Notes: generated from the letters alone by a model not told the origin. Positions 34,904 through 44,307 are shown, counted from the stretch's first letter. The stretch: 64,000 bases of DNA from Clostridioides difficile (GCA_024919175.1 CP103804.1:1860001-1924000), one strand, 5' to 3'. Made by a program: numbers and translations.

Positions 34904-35117
34904 ATGAATGAAGAACTTTTTAAAGAAAATTTGAAACGACATGAGCTAATAATAAATAAACATAATGATGAAATAGATGAATTAAAGGTAACAAATATAG
35001 AAATCACTATGTGAGAACTTGAATTCAGTTATAAGCATGTGGTTGCTTGGAACAATGATTACAACCTTAGTATGATTCTTTTTTGCTATTCAAAGAGGAT
35101 ATATTATAAGAGAGTAA
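34904..35117 (+). pseudogene. Broken XhlA-like phage holin-associated protein
   Basis: Begins MNEELFKENLKRHELIINKH with a coiled-coil pattern, then hits TGA. After a frameshift the typical membrane end is readable: MWLLGTMITTLV, a stop, then FFFAIQRGYIIRE. XhlA/hemolysin-type proteins of this layout accompany holin and endolysin genes in prophages. One frameshift and at least two stops make it non-functional. A ribosome site AAGGAAG is still present. Confidence 0.75.
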
Positions 35118-35409
35118 AAGAAAGTTATTTAGTTATAGATATAAAAGACTGTAAGCCACATTAAACACAAAATCTGTATGTAATTGGAGGAGTAATTTGT
35201 AATAAGATTAAAGAATTGAGTAAGACTATAGGAGAAAAATTCACGCAAATTTATTCTGATGATGTGTGGTATACAGTGAATAAGGCTAGAGTGTTTGTAA
35301 AAGAAAAGCTATGGTTTTAAATGTGTATAATTATGGTAAATAAATTGATAAATAAGCTATAATATAGGTATATTGATGTGGAAAAAATTTAAAATGAGGG
35401 GATGATACT
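35118..35409 (+). other. Decayed stretch with a short start-less frame
   Basis: After the XhlA remnant there is a GGAGGAG ribosome site near 35186 followed by a roughly 40-codon frame (IKELSKTIGEKFTQIYSDD... to the TAA near 35320) that lacks a canonical start. No family is recognised. It is probably another prophage scrap. Confidence 0.4.
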
Positions 35410-35889
35410 ATGAAATTTAAAATGAGATATATTTTAGTAGGAATATGCTTGATATTATTTGTATATCTTACAACATTTATAAAGCCCACAATAAATTTTT
35501 CAGCTAAAATAAATGACATTAGCATCGAGGATTATAATAGGATAAAGAAAGAGGAGCAAGGTTTACCCAAAGATGTAGATATTAAGCATTTAAAACACGT
35601 TGATATTCAAGTGAAAGTTAAAGCTCCAAATATATTAATAAGAGATATAAACTTTAATTCAGAAGGATTTTATGATTTTTTGAGAGATAATGAAAAAGTA
35701 AGAATGTTAGGAGAAAGTAGGGTAACATATAATAAAAAACACACTGAAACTCTTGAAGTATACTTAGAAAATGCTAATGCTAAAGAGTTAAGAGAGATAA
35801 TTGAAGATTTTAAATATACAGTATCTTGGAAGAACATATGGAATTTTCAAGGTAAAGAAATATTTTATCTAAAGGAGTATTTGAAATAA
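35410..35889 (+). CDS. Membrane-anchored protein of unknown function
   Basis: A 159-residue protein with one N-terminal membrane helix or uncleaved signal (YILVGICLILFVYLTTFI) and a charged outer domain. No catalytic motif or Cys is seen. Ribosome site GAGGGGATG precedes the ATG. It is followed by a second small protein of the same layout (35963). The pair is intact although the surrounding island is decayed. Family not recognised. Confidence 0.6.
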   Translation: MKFKMRYILVGICLILFVYLTTFIKPTINFSAKINDISIEDYNRIKKEEQGLPKDVDIKHLKHVDIQVKVKAPNILIRDINFNSEGFYDFLRDNEKVRMLGESRVTYNKKHTETLEVYLENANAKELREIIEDFKYTVSWKNIWNFQGKEIFYLKEYLK

Positions 35890-35962
35890 ATCGAAAAAAT
35901 ATTGGTATATGTTAACTTATATAATGAGTTACAGATATATTATTAATGAGAGGAGATTAATT

Positions 35963-36277
35963 ATGAAGAGGATGAAGTTAGTCTTAACAGCAGTACTATC
36001 TATTATTGTAATGTTTCTAATACTACATTCAACACCTACACTAACACTAAAGACTCATATATTTTTTAATGGATATTTCAAAGAAGCTATTACTACAGGA
36101 ATAATTGATGATGAGTTTCATAATAAAATAGATAAAGAAAAACTATCAAAGGAAAATGCAAAATGCTATACATTAACCAAACCTCCTTTGGAAAAAGCTA
36201 CGGAAAGCTATTTAAGGAATTATAAAGTTATCAAGAAAGGTCCTTTATATTTTACTGAATATTATGGAGATTGTTAA
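35963..36277 (+). CDS. Small exported or membrane-anchored protein
   Basis: A 104-residue protein: basic start MKRMKLVLTA, hydrophobic helix to about residue 23, then a short polar domain ending YYGDC. Two Cys residues lie in the outer part. ATG 35963 follows GAGAGGAG; the upstream ATG at 35909 has none. No family recognised. It may be co-transcribed with the gene at 35410, 73 bases upstream. Confidence 0.6.
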   Translation: MKRMKLVLTAVLSIIVMFLILHSTPTLTLKTHIFFNGYFKEAITTGIIDDEFHNKIDKEKLSKENAKCYTLTKPPLEKATESYLRNYKVIKKGPLYFTEYYGDC

Positions 36278-36366
36278 ATGTTATAATAATTTTTTAGAGT
36301 ATTTTCTCATGGTTATCTAGTTAGGTTGATAAAAACAGGATGAAATTCTAAAATATTAGACAAAGC

Positions 36367-36400
36367 AAAAGGTGGTAGGGAAATCCTATCACCTTCTTTT
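36367..36400 (+). terminator. Terminator after the small membrane proteins
   Basis: GGTGGTAGG (36371-36379) pairs with CCTATCACC (36385-36393, one G.T), then TTCTTTT. Confidence 0.75.
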
Positions 36401-36548
36401 GATTATTGATAAGCTGTGGAAAAACTATACTAAAATCGTGTATAAAATATTTAACTGACAAAAGCATATAAAAAAATATAAAGGTATTGAAATAATAACG
36501 TTTATAAAAAATAAAATAAATAAAAGTAACACAATATAGAGGTTATTT

Positions 36549-36597
36549 AAAAGAGGGTTGATGGTTATTTTAAAATCAGCCCTTTTATATTTTTTGA
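36549..36597 (+). terminator. Second terminator-like hairpin in the gap before ccpN
   Basis: AAAAGAGGGTTGAT (36549-36562) pairs with ATCAGCCCTTTT (36575-36586), with one bulged base and one G.T, followed by a T-rich tail. It has no obvious gene directly upstream. The rest of 36278-36890 shows nothing else. Confidence 0.55.
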
Positions 36598-36890
36598 AAG
36601 GGTGTTTTACTAAAGCTTATTTTATAGTTTATTTATAGTTTTTTTAAAGTTAAAAATATTAATAGTAGGTTTAATTTAAATTAATTCTGCAATTTTATAT
36701 TCATATTTAAGATAATATAATTAAAAATTTTAATATAAAATGAATTAAAATAGCCAATTATGTATTATAATATTAACTGTAATACTAATATAGTTCTATT
36801 AATTAAAGAAATATCCCCCATTAATATATAATAAATATCTTTAAGCAAAAGAACTTAGTAAAAAATATATCGTATTCAATAAAAAATCTG

Positions 36891-36930
36891 TTTACAGAAT
36901 GGTATATATAGTTATATAATATACTATATA
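36891..36930 (+). promoter_or_regulatory. Promoter of ccpN-ppsR-ppdK with overlapping inverted repeat
   Basis: TTTACA (36891-36896), an 18-base spacer and TATAAT (36915-36920). TATATAGT (36905-36912) and ACTATATA (36923-36930) form an inverted repeat centred on the -10 box, a position suited to a repressor. Confidence 0.55.
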
Positions 36931-36969
36931 AGATACGAAAAGATAAAAAGTATAGCACAATGAAAGAAG

Positions 36970-37608
36970 GTGATTATTATTCAGCTTAATGAAAGACAAC
37001 TAAAAATAATAGATATAGTTAAGGAAAATGAACCAATAACGAGTGAAAGTATTGCCTCCAGCTTGAATGTGACTCGTGCTACACTTAGATCTGATTTAGC
37101 TATATTAACAATGACAGGAATACTAGACGCAAGACCAAAAGTTGGATATTTTTATTCAGGAGTTAGTGAAATCAATTTAATTGGTAAAAGTATAAAAGAA
37201 AAAACAGTAGAAGATATAATGAGCATGCCTGTACTAGCTAAGAAAGACGAAAGTATATATGATGTAATAGTCACTATGTTTTTATCTGATGTAGGGAGTA
37301 TAGTTATTATAGATGAAAATGAAGAATTATGTGGAGTTGTCTCTAGAAAGGACTTACTAAAAGCAACTATAGGAGGTTCTGATATAAATAAGATGCCAAT
37401 AGGTATGATAATGACAAGAACTCCAAATGTAGTTACTTTGACTAAGGGAGCTAGTGTTTTATTGGCTTCAAAAAAAATAATAGAACATGAAGTAGATTCG
37501 ATTCCAATTGTTGAATATAAAGAAGAAGACAAAAATCATATGAGAGTTGTTGGGAGGATATCAAAAACCAACATAACTAAGCTATTTTTAGAAATAGTTG
37601 ACAATTAA
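36970..37608 (+). CDS. ccpN: CcpN-type HTH-CBS transcriptional regulator
   Basis: A 212-residue protein: DeoR-like helix-turn-helix (ITSESIASSLNVTRATLRSDLAILTMTGIL) and two CBS domains (about 70-125 and 140-205). B. subtilis CcpN, with the same layout, represses gluconeogenic genes and senses ATP/ADP. Here it heads the PPDK operon, so control of pyruvate/PEP interconversion is likely. The GTG start is set by homology to the N-terminus of CcpN (xxIxLNxRQ); the AAGAAGG ribosome site is very close to it, so the exact start is uncertain. Confidence 0.85.
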   Translation: MIIIQLNERQLKIIDIVKENEPITSESIASSLNVTRATLRSDLAILTMTGILDARPKVGYFYSGVSEINLIGKSIKEKTVEDIMSMPVLAKKDESIYDVIVTMFLSDVGSIVIIDENEELCGVVSRKDLLKATIGGSDINKMPIGMIMTRTPNVVTLTKGASVLLASKKIIEHEVDSIPIVEYKEEDKNHMRVVGRISKTNITKLFLEIVDN

Positions 37609-37620
37609 GGAGGTATGCTG

Positions 37621-38457
37621 GTGAAAAACCTAATTATATATGCAGTATCAGACTCAGTAGGGGAGACTGCACAACAAGTTGCAAAAGCATGTATGTCACA
37701 ATTTTATGTAAATGAAACTTATGAAATAAAAAGATTTCCATATATGATTAATAAGGGAGTATTACTTGAAACGTTAGAAAATGCAAAAGCTGAAAACGCT
37801 TTGATTGTATATACATTAGTTGATGAAGAATTATGCAGTATTGTTGAAAGATATTGCGAAAGAGAAGGTCTTAGTTGTATAGACTTGATGACTGATATAT
37901 TAAGAGAAATAAGTAAAAGAACTGGAAGAAAACCTAAAAGAGAAGCTGGTATAATCAGAAAATTAGATGAATCTTACTTTAAGAGAGTTGAGGCTATAGA
38001 ATTTGCAGTAAAATATGATGATGGAAAAGACCCTAGAGGAGTTCTTCAAGCAGACATAATTTTAGTGGGAATATCAAGAACATCTAAAACTCCTTTAAGT
38101 ATGTATTTAGCTAATAAAAATATAAAAGTAGCTAATGTACCATTAGTTCCAGAAATACCAATTCCTAAAGAAGTATTTGAAATAGAAACTAAGAAGATAA
38201 TAGGTCTTACTAATTCACCTGAAAAGTTGAATGAAATAAGAACTCAAAGATTAAAAGCTTTAGGGTTATCTAGTAAAGCTAATTATGCTAACTTAGAAAG
38301 AATACTTCAAGAATTAGACTATTCAGAAGAAATAATGAAGAAAATTGGATGCCCAGTAATAAATGTTTCAAATAAAGCAATTGAAGAAACTGCAGGTATA
38401 ATTTTAGATATAATGAAAGAAAATGGTCTAAAAATATATAAAGAAATAGAAATTTAA
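37621..38457 (+). CDS. ppsR: Pyruvate, phosphate dikinase regulatory protein
   Basis: A 278-residue DUF299 bifunctional kinase/pyrophosphorylase with the P-loop-like GISRTSKTP motif. It phosphorylates PPDK on an active-site Thr using ADP and removes the phosphate again using Pi. The target enzyme is encoded next. GTG 37621 is the start because AAGGAGGT (37607-37614) abuts the upstream in-frame ATG at 37615. Confidence 0.93.
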   Translation: MKNLIIYAVSDSVGETAQQVAKACMSQFYVNETYEIKRFPYMINKGVLLETLENAKAENALIVYTLVDEELCSIVERYCEREGLSCIDLMTDILREISKRTGRKPKREAGIIRKLDESYFKRVEAIEFAVKYDDGKDPRGVLQADIILVGISRTSKTPLSMYLANKNIKVANVPLVPEIPIPKEVFEIETKKIIGLTNSPEKLNEIRTQRLKALGLSSKANYANLERILQELDYSEEIMKKIGCPVINVSNKAIEETAGIILDIMKENGLKIYKEIEI

Positions 38458-38520
38458 TAAAATGTTTAATAATAAAAATGATATAAATTAAAATAAAAAA
38501 GATTAATGGGGGATTTAACA

Positions 38521-41148
38521 ATGGAAACTAAGTATGTTTATAGTTTTGGTGAAGGAAGCAAAGACATGAAATCTTTACTAGGAGGTAAAGGTGCCAATTT
38601 AGCAGAAATGACTAAGATAGGCTTACCTGTCCCTCCTGGATTCACTATAACAACAGAGGCATGTAATGACTACTATGTTAATAATGAAAGTATAAGAGCA
38701 GAAATAATAAAAGAAATAGAAGCACATTTAGCTACTTTAGAAAAAGATTTAAACAAAACATTAGGATGTAATAAGAATCCACTATTAGTATCAGTTCGTT
38801 CTGGTGCAGTATTCTCTATGCCAGGAATGATGGATACAATACTTAACTTAGGTCTTAATGACAATAGTGTTATTGGCCTAGCAGAAGCTACACAAAATGA
38901 AAGATTTGCATATGATAGTTACAGAAGATTTATACAAATGTTTTCTGATGTTGCTATGGAAGTGCCAAAATACAAATTTGAAAACGTACTAGATAGAGTA
39001 AAAGAAGCAAAAGGATACACAGTTGATACAGAACTTACAACTGATGACTTAAAAGAAATAGTAAAAGAATTTAAGGCAATATACAAAAAAGAAATAAAAA
39101 GTGATTTTCCACAAGACCCAAAAGAGCAATTAATGCTTGCTATAGAGGCAGTGTTTAGATCATGGAATAACCCTCGTGCAATCGTATACCGTAGATTGAA
39201 TGATATAGCTCATAATTTAGGAACAGCAGTAAATATTCAATCAATGGTATTTGGTAATATGGGAGAAACTAGTGGTACAGGTGTTGCATTTACTAGAAAT
39301 CCAGCTACAGGAGAAAATAAATTATTTGGTGAATTCTTAATGAATGCTCAAGGTGAAGATGTTGTTGCAGGTATAAGAACTCCTCAAAATATATCAACTC
39401 TTGCTGAAGTAATGCCAGCTGTATTTGATGAATTCGTAAAAATTACTCATATACTTGAAGGTCACTATAAAGATATGCAAGATATAGAGTTTACTATAGA
39501 AAATGAAAGATTATATATATTACAAACTAGAAATGGTAAAAGAACAGCAGCAGCAGCAATAAATGTAGCAGTTGATTTGGTTGAAGCTGGAATAATAGAT
39601 GAAAAAGAAGCTATAATGAGAATTGAGCCTAATCAATTAGACCAGTTATTACATCCAAAATTTGAAGACAAAGCTTTAAAAGAAGCTAAAGTTATAGCAA
39701 AAGGTTTACCAGCATCACCAGGTGCAGCAAGTGGTAGAGTTTACTTCAATGCTGATGATGTAGTAAAAGCAAATGAAAAAGGAGAGAAAGTAGTTTTAGT
39801 TAGACTAGAAACATCTCCAGAAGATATAGAAGGTATGGTTAAGGCTGAAGGAATTCTTACAGCTAGAGGTGGAATGACATCACATGCAGCAGTTGTTGCT
39901 AGAGGTATGGGTAAATGTTGTGTTGCTGGATGTGGAGAAATAAAAGTTGATGAGTTTAACAAAGAGGTAAGAGCTCTTGATGATATAGTTATAAAAGAAG
40001 GAGAGTATATTTCTATAGATGGTTCTACAGGAAATGTTTACTTAGGAGATGTTAAGAAAACAAAAGTTTCTTTAACTGGAAACTTTGAAAAACTAATGCA
40101 ATGGGTAGATAAGCATAAATGTATGATGGTTAGAACTAACGCAGATAATCCTAGAGATGCTCGTGCAGCTATAGAATTTGGTGCTGAAGGTATAGGTTTA
40201 TGTAGAACTGAGCATATGTTCTTTGATGAAGATAGATTACCAGCAGTTAGAGAAATGATATTATCTAATACAGTAGAGCAAAGAGAGAAAGCTCTTGAAA
40301 AAATATTACCAATGCAAAGAGAAGATTTTGTAGAGTTATTCAAAGTTATGGATGGAAAGCCAGTTAATATAAGATTACTAGACCCACCACTACATGAATT
40401 CTTACCTCATGATGATGAAACTATAGAAGAACTTTCAAAATCTATGGGAATAAAAGTAAGTGATATTAAGAAGAGAATAGTTGATTTAGATGAATTTAAC
40501 CCAATGCTTGGACACAGAGGATGTAGACTTGCAATAACTTATCCTGAAATATGTGTAATGCAATCTAAAGCGATAATACAAGGTGCTATAGAAGCAATAA
40601 GAGCAGGTGTTAAAGTTTCTCCAGAGATAATGGTTCCATTAATTGGAGAGGTAAATGAGTTAAAGATAATAAGAAAAATGATAGTAGAAACTGTTGATGC
40701 TATAATCAAAGAAGAAGGAGTAGAAGTTCCTTACACTGTAGGTACTATGATAGAAATACCTAGAGCTTGTTTAACAGCTGATGAGATAGCACAGGAAGCA
40801 GACTTCTTCAGTTTTGGTACAAATGACTTAACTCAAATGGCATTTGGATATTCAAGAGATGATGCTGGTAAATTCTTAGGTCAATATGTAGATGAAGAAA
40901 TATTAGAAAAAGACCCATTCCAAGTACTAGATCAAAATGGTGTTGGTAAGTTAGTTAAGATGGGGGTTAAATTAGGTAGAGAAGTTAAACCAGAATTAAA
41001 ACTAGGAATATGTGGAGAACATGGTGGAGAACCATCTTCAGTAGAGTTCTGTTATAATGTAGGACTTAATTATGTATCTTGTTCACCATTTAGAGTGCCA
41101 ATTGCTAGACTTGCAGCAGCTCAAGCATCTATAAAAAATCCTAGATAA
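38521..41148 (+). CDS. ppdK: Pyruvate, phosphate dikinase
   Basis: An 875-residue PPDK of normal length: N-terminal ATP-grasp domain (GGKGANLAEM, SVRSGA), central phosphohistidine domain with GGMTSHAAVVARGMG (catalytic His near 455, regulatory Thr two residues before it), and C-terminal PEP/pyruvate barrel with active-site Cys in GICGEHGGEPSS (near 831). It interconverts pyruvate + ATP + Pi and PEP + AMP + PPi. ATG 38521 is preferred because GGGGG lies between it and the longer ATG at 38506. Confidence 0.97.
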   Translation: METKYVYSFGEGSKDMKSLLGGKGANLAEMTKIGLPVPPGFTITTEACNDYYVNNESIRAEIIKEIEAHLATLEKDLNKTLGCNKNPLLVSVRSGAVFSMPGMMDTILNLGLNDNSVIGLAEATQNERFAYDSYRRFIQMFSDVAMEVPKYKFENVLDRVKEAKGYTVDTELTTDDLKEIVKEFKAIYKKEIKSDFPQDPKEQLMLAIEAVFRSWNNPRAIVYRRLNDIAHNLGTAVNIQSMVFGNMGETSGTGVAFTRNPATGENKLFGEFLMNAQGEDVVAGIRTPQNISTLAEVMPAVFDEFVKITHILEGHYKDMQDIEFTIENERLYILQTRNGKRTAAAAINVAVDLVEAGIIDEKEAIMRIEPNQLDQLLHPKFEDKALKEAKVIAKGLPASPGAASGRVYFNADDVVKANEKGEKVVLVRLETSPEDIEGMVKAEGILTARGGMTSHAAVVARGMGKCCVAGCGEIKVDEFNKEVRALDDIVIKEGEYISIDGSTGNVYLGDVKKTKVSLTGNFEKLMQWVDKHKCMMVRTNADNPRDARAAIEFGAEGIGLCRTEHMFFDEDRLPAVREMILSNTVEQREKALEKILPMQREDFVELFKVMDGKPVNIRLLDPPLHEFLPHDDETIEELSKSMGIKVSDIKKRIVDLDEFNPMLGHRGCRLAITYPEICVMQSKAIIQGAIEAIRAGVKVSPEIMVPLIGEVNELKIIRKMIVETVDAIIKEEGVEVPYTVGTMIEIPRACLTADEIAQEADFFSFGTNDLTQMAFGYSRDDAGKFLGQYVDEEILEKDPFQVLDQNGVGKLVKMGVKLGREVKPELKLGICGEHGGEPSSVEFCYNVGLNYVSCSPFRVPIARLAAAQASIKNPR

Positions 41149-41188
41149 TAATATATTATAAATATATATAATTAAACTAAAATATTAT

Positions 41189-41248
41189 ATCCCCTATACA
41201 TCAATGTATCAAATAGAGTATTTGTAAATTGAGTATAGGGGATTTTTA
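41189..41248 (+). terminator. Terminator after ppdK
   Basis: ATCCCCTATAC (41189-41199) pairs perfectly with GTATAGGGGAT (41233-41243), then TTTT. The loop is long (33 bases). Confidence 0.85.
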
Positions 41249-41376
41249 TTTTATATTATTATAAAAAATCTAATTTATATTATAGTAGGTGAAACGTATT
41301 TAATTATGTTGCATACATTATTGTAAGAGAGAAATTTTAACTAATAATTAAATTGAGTTTACTGGAGGGGATAAAG

Positions 41377-41622
41377 TTGACAAAGTGTCCTAAATGTGGA
41401 AAAGAAGTATCATCACGTCCAGGTAGTATATGCCCACGATGTGGATTTAAGGTAGTAGAAGAGAGTCTTAAAATGAGATGCCCAGAACCTAGCTGTAGAG
41501 CATTAGTATCTAGGAAGTTAGATTATTGCCCTAAATGTGGATGTAAGCTGAAAGGATATAATATTTCAGAATTTGTTAATATGGTCAGATGTAAAATAGA
41601 TGAAACATTTGATAAAAAGTAA
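41377..41622 (+). CDS. Zinc-ribbon protein
   Basis: An 81-residue protein made of two zinc-ribbon units: CPKCG...CPRCG and C...CRALVSRK...CPKCGCK. It has no membrane segment. TTG 41377 is the start, placed by GGAGGGG at 41363-41369. Zinc-ribbon proteins of this size may bind nucleic acid or protein; no function is known. It has its own terminator. Confidence 0.75.
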   Translation: MTKCPKCGKEVSSRPGSICPRCGFKVVEESLKMRCPEPSCRALVSRKLDYCPKCGCKLKGYNISEFVNMVRCKIDETFDKK

Positions 41623-41645
41623 TTAAATTCAGATTCAAACTATAG

Positions 41646-41672
41646 AGCCATCCGACTCGGATGGCTTTATAG
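41646..41672. terminator. Terminator between the zinc-ribbon gene and the ROK regulator
   Basis: AGCCATCC (41646-41653) pairs with GGATGGCT (41659-41666) with flanking A/T pairs (TATAG, TTATA). Position between convergent genes suggests use from both sides. Confidence 0.75.
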
Positions 41673-41689
41673 AAGTATACCTTTTTTAT

Positions 41690-42955
41690 CTATTCTTCAT
41701 TTTCCTTACTGGAGCCTTTATAAAACACAGGATTTTCAAAAAACTTCTCTGTCAATACCTGATATCCTCCTGCTTTCTGAAGCTCTCTTAATGGTCTTGT
41801 ATCGTAATAAACTACAGATGCGGTTTCTTCAGGGAAAAATCTAGCTTTTTTTCGTTCTTCTTTTAATTTAGACTTAAAATATTCTCCAGCATAAGCATAT
41901 TGCCCTAGTAAAACTACAATTTCTGGGTCAAAGTTAATTGCCACATTTTTTAACATCAATGAGAACATTTCTGCTAGATAGGTGACCTCCATCTTTGCTA
42001 GTTCATCCCCATTATCCGCTTCTTCAAATACATGTTGAAGTAAATCTTTGGATTCTATCCATTGATTTATAGCAGATTCTAAAAGTTTTCTTGGCTTTTT
42101 CTTTAGCCTACAGCGAATCCTGTCTGCACTGACCATACGTTCAAAGCATCCTCTGCTTCCACAAGAGCAAATCTCTTTGTCGCTGTAATCGATAGTCATA
42201 TGTCCAATTTCTCCAATTAGAGCATTTCTACCAGTAAGTACAACATCATCAATATAGCATGAAGAAATTCCTGCTTCTGCATACATGACTACTGTTCTTT
42301 TTTTACGAAATTTTTCTTCTAGAAGAAGTGCATTTCCTGCAATCCTTACTAGATTTTCTACTACAATCTCCTGTTTGTTATATAATTTTTCAAGCCATGA
42401 TTTTATGTCAATGTTTCTTCCCCAATGTGGGGCCATCATGCAAAATCTGACGACACCACAGCTTCGGTCTACAAATCCTGCTATTGCAAGACTTATGCCA
42501 TATAATTCCTTATGGGAAACTTTTGCATTTTCCAGAACATCTTCAATATGACCTGCTAGCTCTTTCTTAAATATTTCTAATGTCTTATGGTAATCAGAAG
42601 GGATTTCCATCTCTAGAATACATTCATTTTTCATAGTTAGAACTACAAAATGAATGTGATTTTCCTCAAGTGAGATACAAAGTATTCTTTTATTACAAGA
42701 AAATGAATACAATTCTGGACGTTTTCCACCAATATTAGTTGAACTTCCTTTGCCTGCTGATACTAAAAGACCTATTTCTTCAAAACTCTGAATTGCTTTT
42801 TTTACCGTAGGACGGCTGATTTTTGTTGCCTCACTAATATCATTAACCGAAACTTCCGTTGAATTTCTAATAATATCAAGTATTCGTTTCCGGTTTAAAT
42901 ATTTTAAGTCTGACGGCATAGACGCATTTTTAACATGTTTCTCTCTATTTTCCAT
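41690..42955 (-). CDS. ROK-family transcriptional regulator (NagC/XylR type)
   Basis: A 421-residue protein: N-terminal winged helix-turn-helix (about 20-80, VNDISEATKISRPTVKKAI) and a ROK sugar-kinase-like domain with the CSCGSRGCFE zinc motif (CxCGxxGCxE). The acidic and ATP-site motifs are weaker than in true kinases, as expected for a regulator. It is divergent from the proline racemase homologue and probably controls it (inference). Codon choice (CGT/CGC Arg, TCC Ser) differs from the neighbouring genes. Confidence 0.87.
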   Translation of the reverse strand: MENREKHVKNASMPSDLKYLNRKRILDIIRNSTEVSVNDISEATKISRPTVKKAIQSFEEIGLLVSAGKGSSTNIGGKRPELYSFSCNKRILCISLEENHIHFVVLTMKNECILEMEIPSDYHKTLEIFKKELAGHIEDVLENAKVSHKELYGISLAIAGFVDRSCGVVRFCMMAPHWGRNIDIKSWLEKLYNKQEIVVENLVRIAGNALLLEEKFRKKRTVVMYAEAGISSCYIDDVVLTGRNALIGEIGHMTIDYSDKEICSCGSRGCFERMVSADRIRCRLKKKPRKLLESAINQWIESKDLLQHVFEEADNGDELAKMEVTYLAEMFSLMLKNVAINFDPEIVVLLGQYAYAGEYFKSKLKEERKKARFFPEETASVVYYDTRPLRELQKAGGYQVLTEKFFENPVFYKGSSKENEE

Positions 42956-43052
42956 ATAGACTACTTTTTCCTTTCTTGTTACATTTCATTAGTCGTTACT
43001 TCCATTTAAATATACGATATCATATTTTGTAAATCTTTTCTAGCTCTCTAAG

Positions 43053-43093
43053 TTGACAATTACAAAATAAAGTTATAAAATAAAGTTACATAA
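43053..43093 (+). promoter_or_regulatory. Promoter and direct repeat before the proline racemase homologue
   Basis: A perfect TTGACA (43053-43058), a 17-base spacer and TAAAAT (43076-43081). The 12-base unit AAAATAAAGTTA occurs twice in tandem over the spacer and -10 box, a possible operator for the divergent ROK regulator. Confidence 0.65.
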
Positions 43094-43125
43094 CTATATT
43101 TTATAATATTAAGGAGGTTTTCAAA

Positions 43126-44157
43126 ATGGAATTAAAACCAAATGTAAATCTTAGTATTTACGAAAAATGTTTTACAGCAGTTGACACACATACAGTTGGT
43201 GAATTTACACGTGTTGTATTATCTGGATTTCCAGAACTGCCAGGAAATACAATGATTGAGAAGAAAAAATATTTAGAAGAGAACTGTGACAAGTACCGTC
43301 AAGCATTAATGTTTGAACCTCGTGGTCACCATGACATGTTTGGTTCTATTGTTACTGAGCCAATTCATTCAGAGGCAGATTATGGAGTTATCTACATGGA
43401 TACTGGTGGATATTTGAATATGTGTGGACATGGGACTATTGGAACAGTTACTGCAATTATAGAAGCCAGACTTGTAGAAGCAAAAGAACCATATACAGAA
43501 GTTGTGTTGGATGCACCTGCGGGACTAATCCGTACAAAAGCAGAGGTAAAGGATGGTAAAGTTGTGAATGTAACATTGACTAATGTTCCTGCATTTTTGT
43601 ATAAGGAAAACTTAAAAACTGTCATTGACGGAAAAGAGATTACATATGATATTTCATTTGGAGGAAGTTTCTTTGCATTGTGTGATGTTACACAATTTGG
43701 AATGGATGTTACACCAGAAAGTATTCCAGATTTAACAGATTTTGGTATGAAATTGATTGAACATGCTAATAAGGAAAATCAAATACAACATCCCGAATGT
43801 GATATTACTTCTGTTGACCTTGCAGAGTTGTATTGTCCTACTTCTACACCAGGATGCAGTATGCGTAATGTTGTAATCTTTGGTGACTATATGGCTGATC
43901 GTTCTCCATGTGGAACTGGAACTAGTGCTAAACTTGCTACACTTTATCAAAGAGGTAAAATTGGTATTGGAGAACCATTTGTGTATGAAAGTTTTATTGG
44001 TACTACATTTACAGGAGTAATCAAGGAAGAAGCAAAGGTTGGAGATTATCCTGCAGTAATACCAGAGATTACAGGAAGTGCTTATGTAACAGGAGTGTCT
44101 ACTTATATTATTGATAACGATGATCCACTAAAATATGGATTTCAAGTTGCCAAATAA
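43126..44157 (+). CDS. Proline racemase/hydroxyproline epimerase family protein
   Basis: A 343-residue protein of the proline racemase fold. Both acid/base cysteines are present: Cys100 in NMCGHGTIG and Cys262 in DRSPCGTGTSAK, so it should racemise or epimerise rather than dehydrate (dehydratases have Thr at one site). EPRGHHDMFGS is also typical. It is not next to proline reductase genes, and differs clearly from PrdF, so the substrate could be proline, 4-hydroxyproline or another imino/amino acid. The divergent ROK regulator is an unusual partner. Ribosome site AAGGAGG. Confidence 0.88.
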   Translation: MELKPNVNLSIYEKCFTAVDTHTVGEFTRVVLSGFPELPGNTMIEKKKYLEENCDKYRQALMFEPRGHHDMFGSIVTEPIHSEADYGVIYMDTGGYLNMCGHGTIGTVTAIIEARLVEAKEPYTEVVLDAPAGLIRTKAEVKDGKVVNVTLTNVPAFLYKENLKTVIDGKEITYDISFGGSFFALCDVTQFGMDVTPESIPDLTDFGMKLIEHANKENQIQHPECDITSVDLAELYCPTSTPGCSMRNVVIFGDYMADRSPCGTGTSAKLATLYQRGKIGIGEPFVYESFIGTTFTGVIKEEAKVGDYPAVIPEITGSAYVTGVSTYIIDNDDPLKYGFQVAK

Positions 44158-44193
44158 TATTCACTTATTTTAATTTATCAATTTTATATACTA

Positions 44194-44244
44194 AAAAGAC
44201 TGTAGGTAAACTTGTCTTCACACAAATTTATCTACAGTCTTTTA
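44194..44244. terminator. Terminator between the racemase and TolC-like genes
   Basis: AAAAGACTGTAG (44194-44205) pairs with CTACAGTCTTTT (44232-44243), with further pairing inside (TAAA/TTTA, TTGT/ACAA). It serves convergent genes. Confidence 0.85.
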
Positions 44245-44307
44245 TCTAATAATAAGTTAACTTTTTGTCTGTTTTATTAAATTATTTTAATAGATGGGTA
44301 ATAAATA

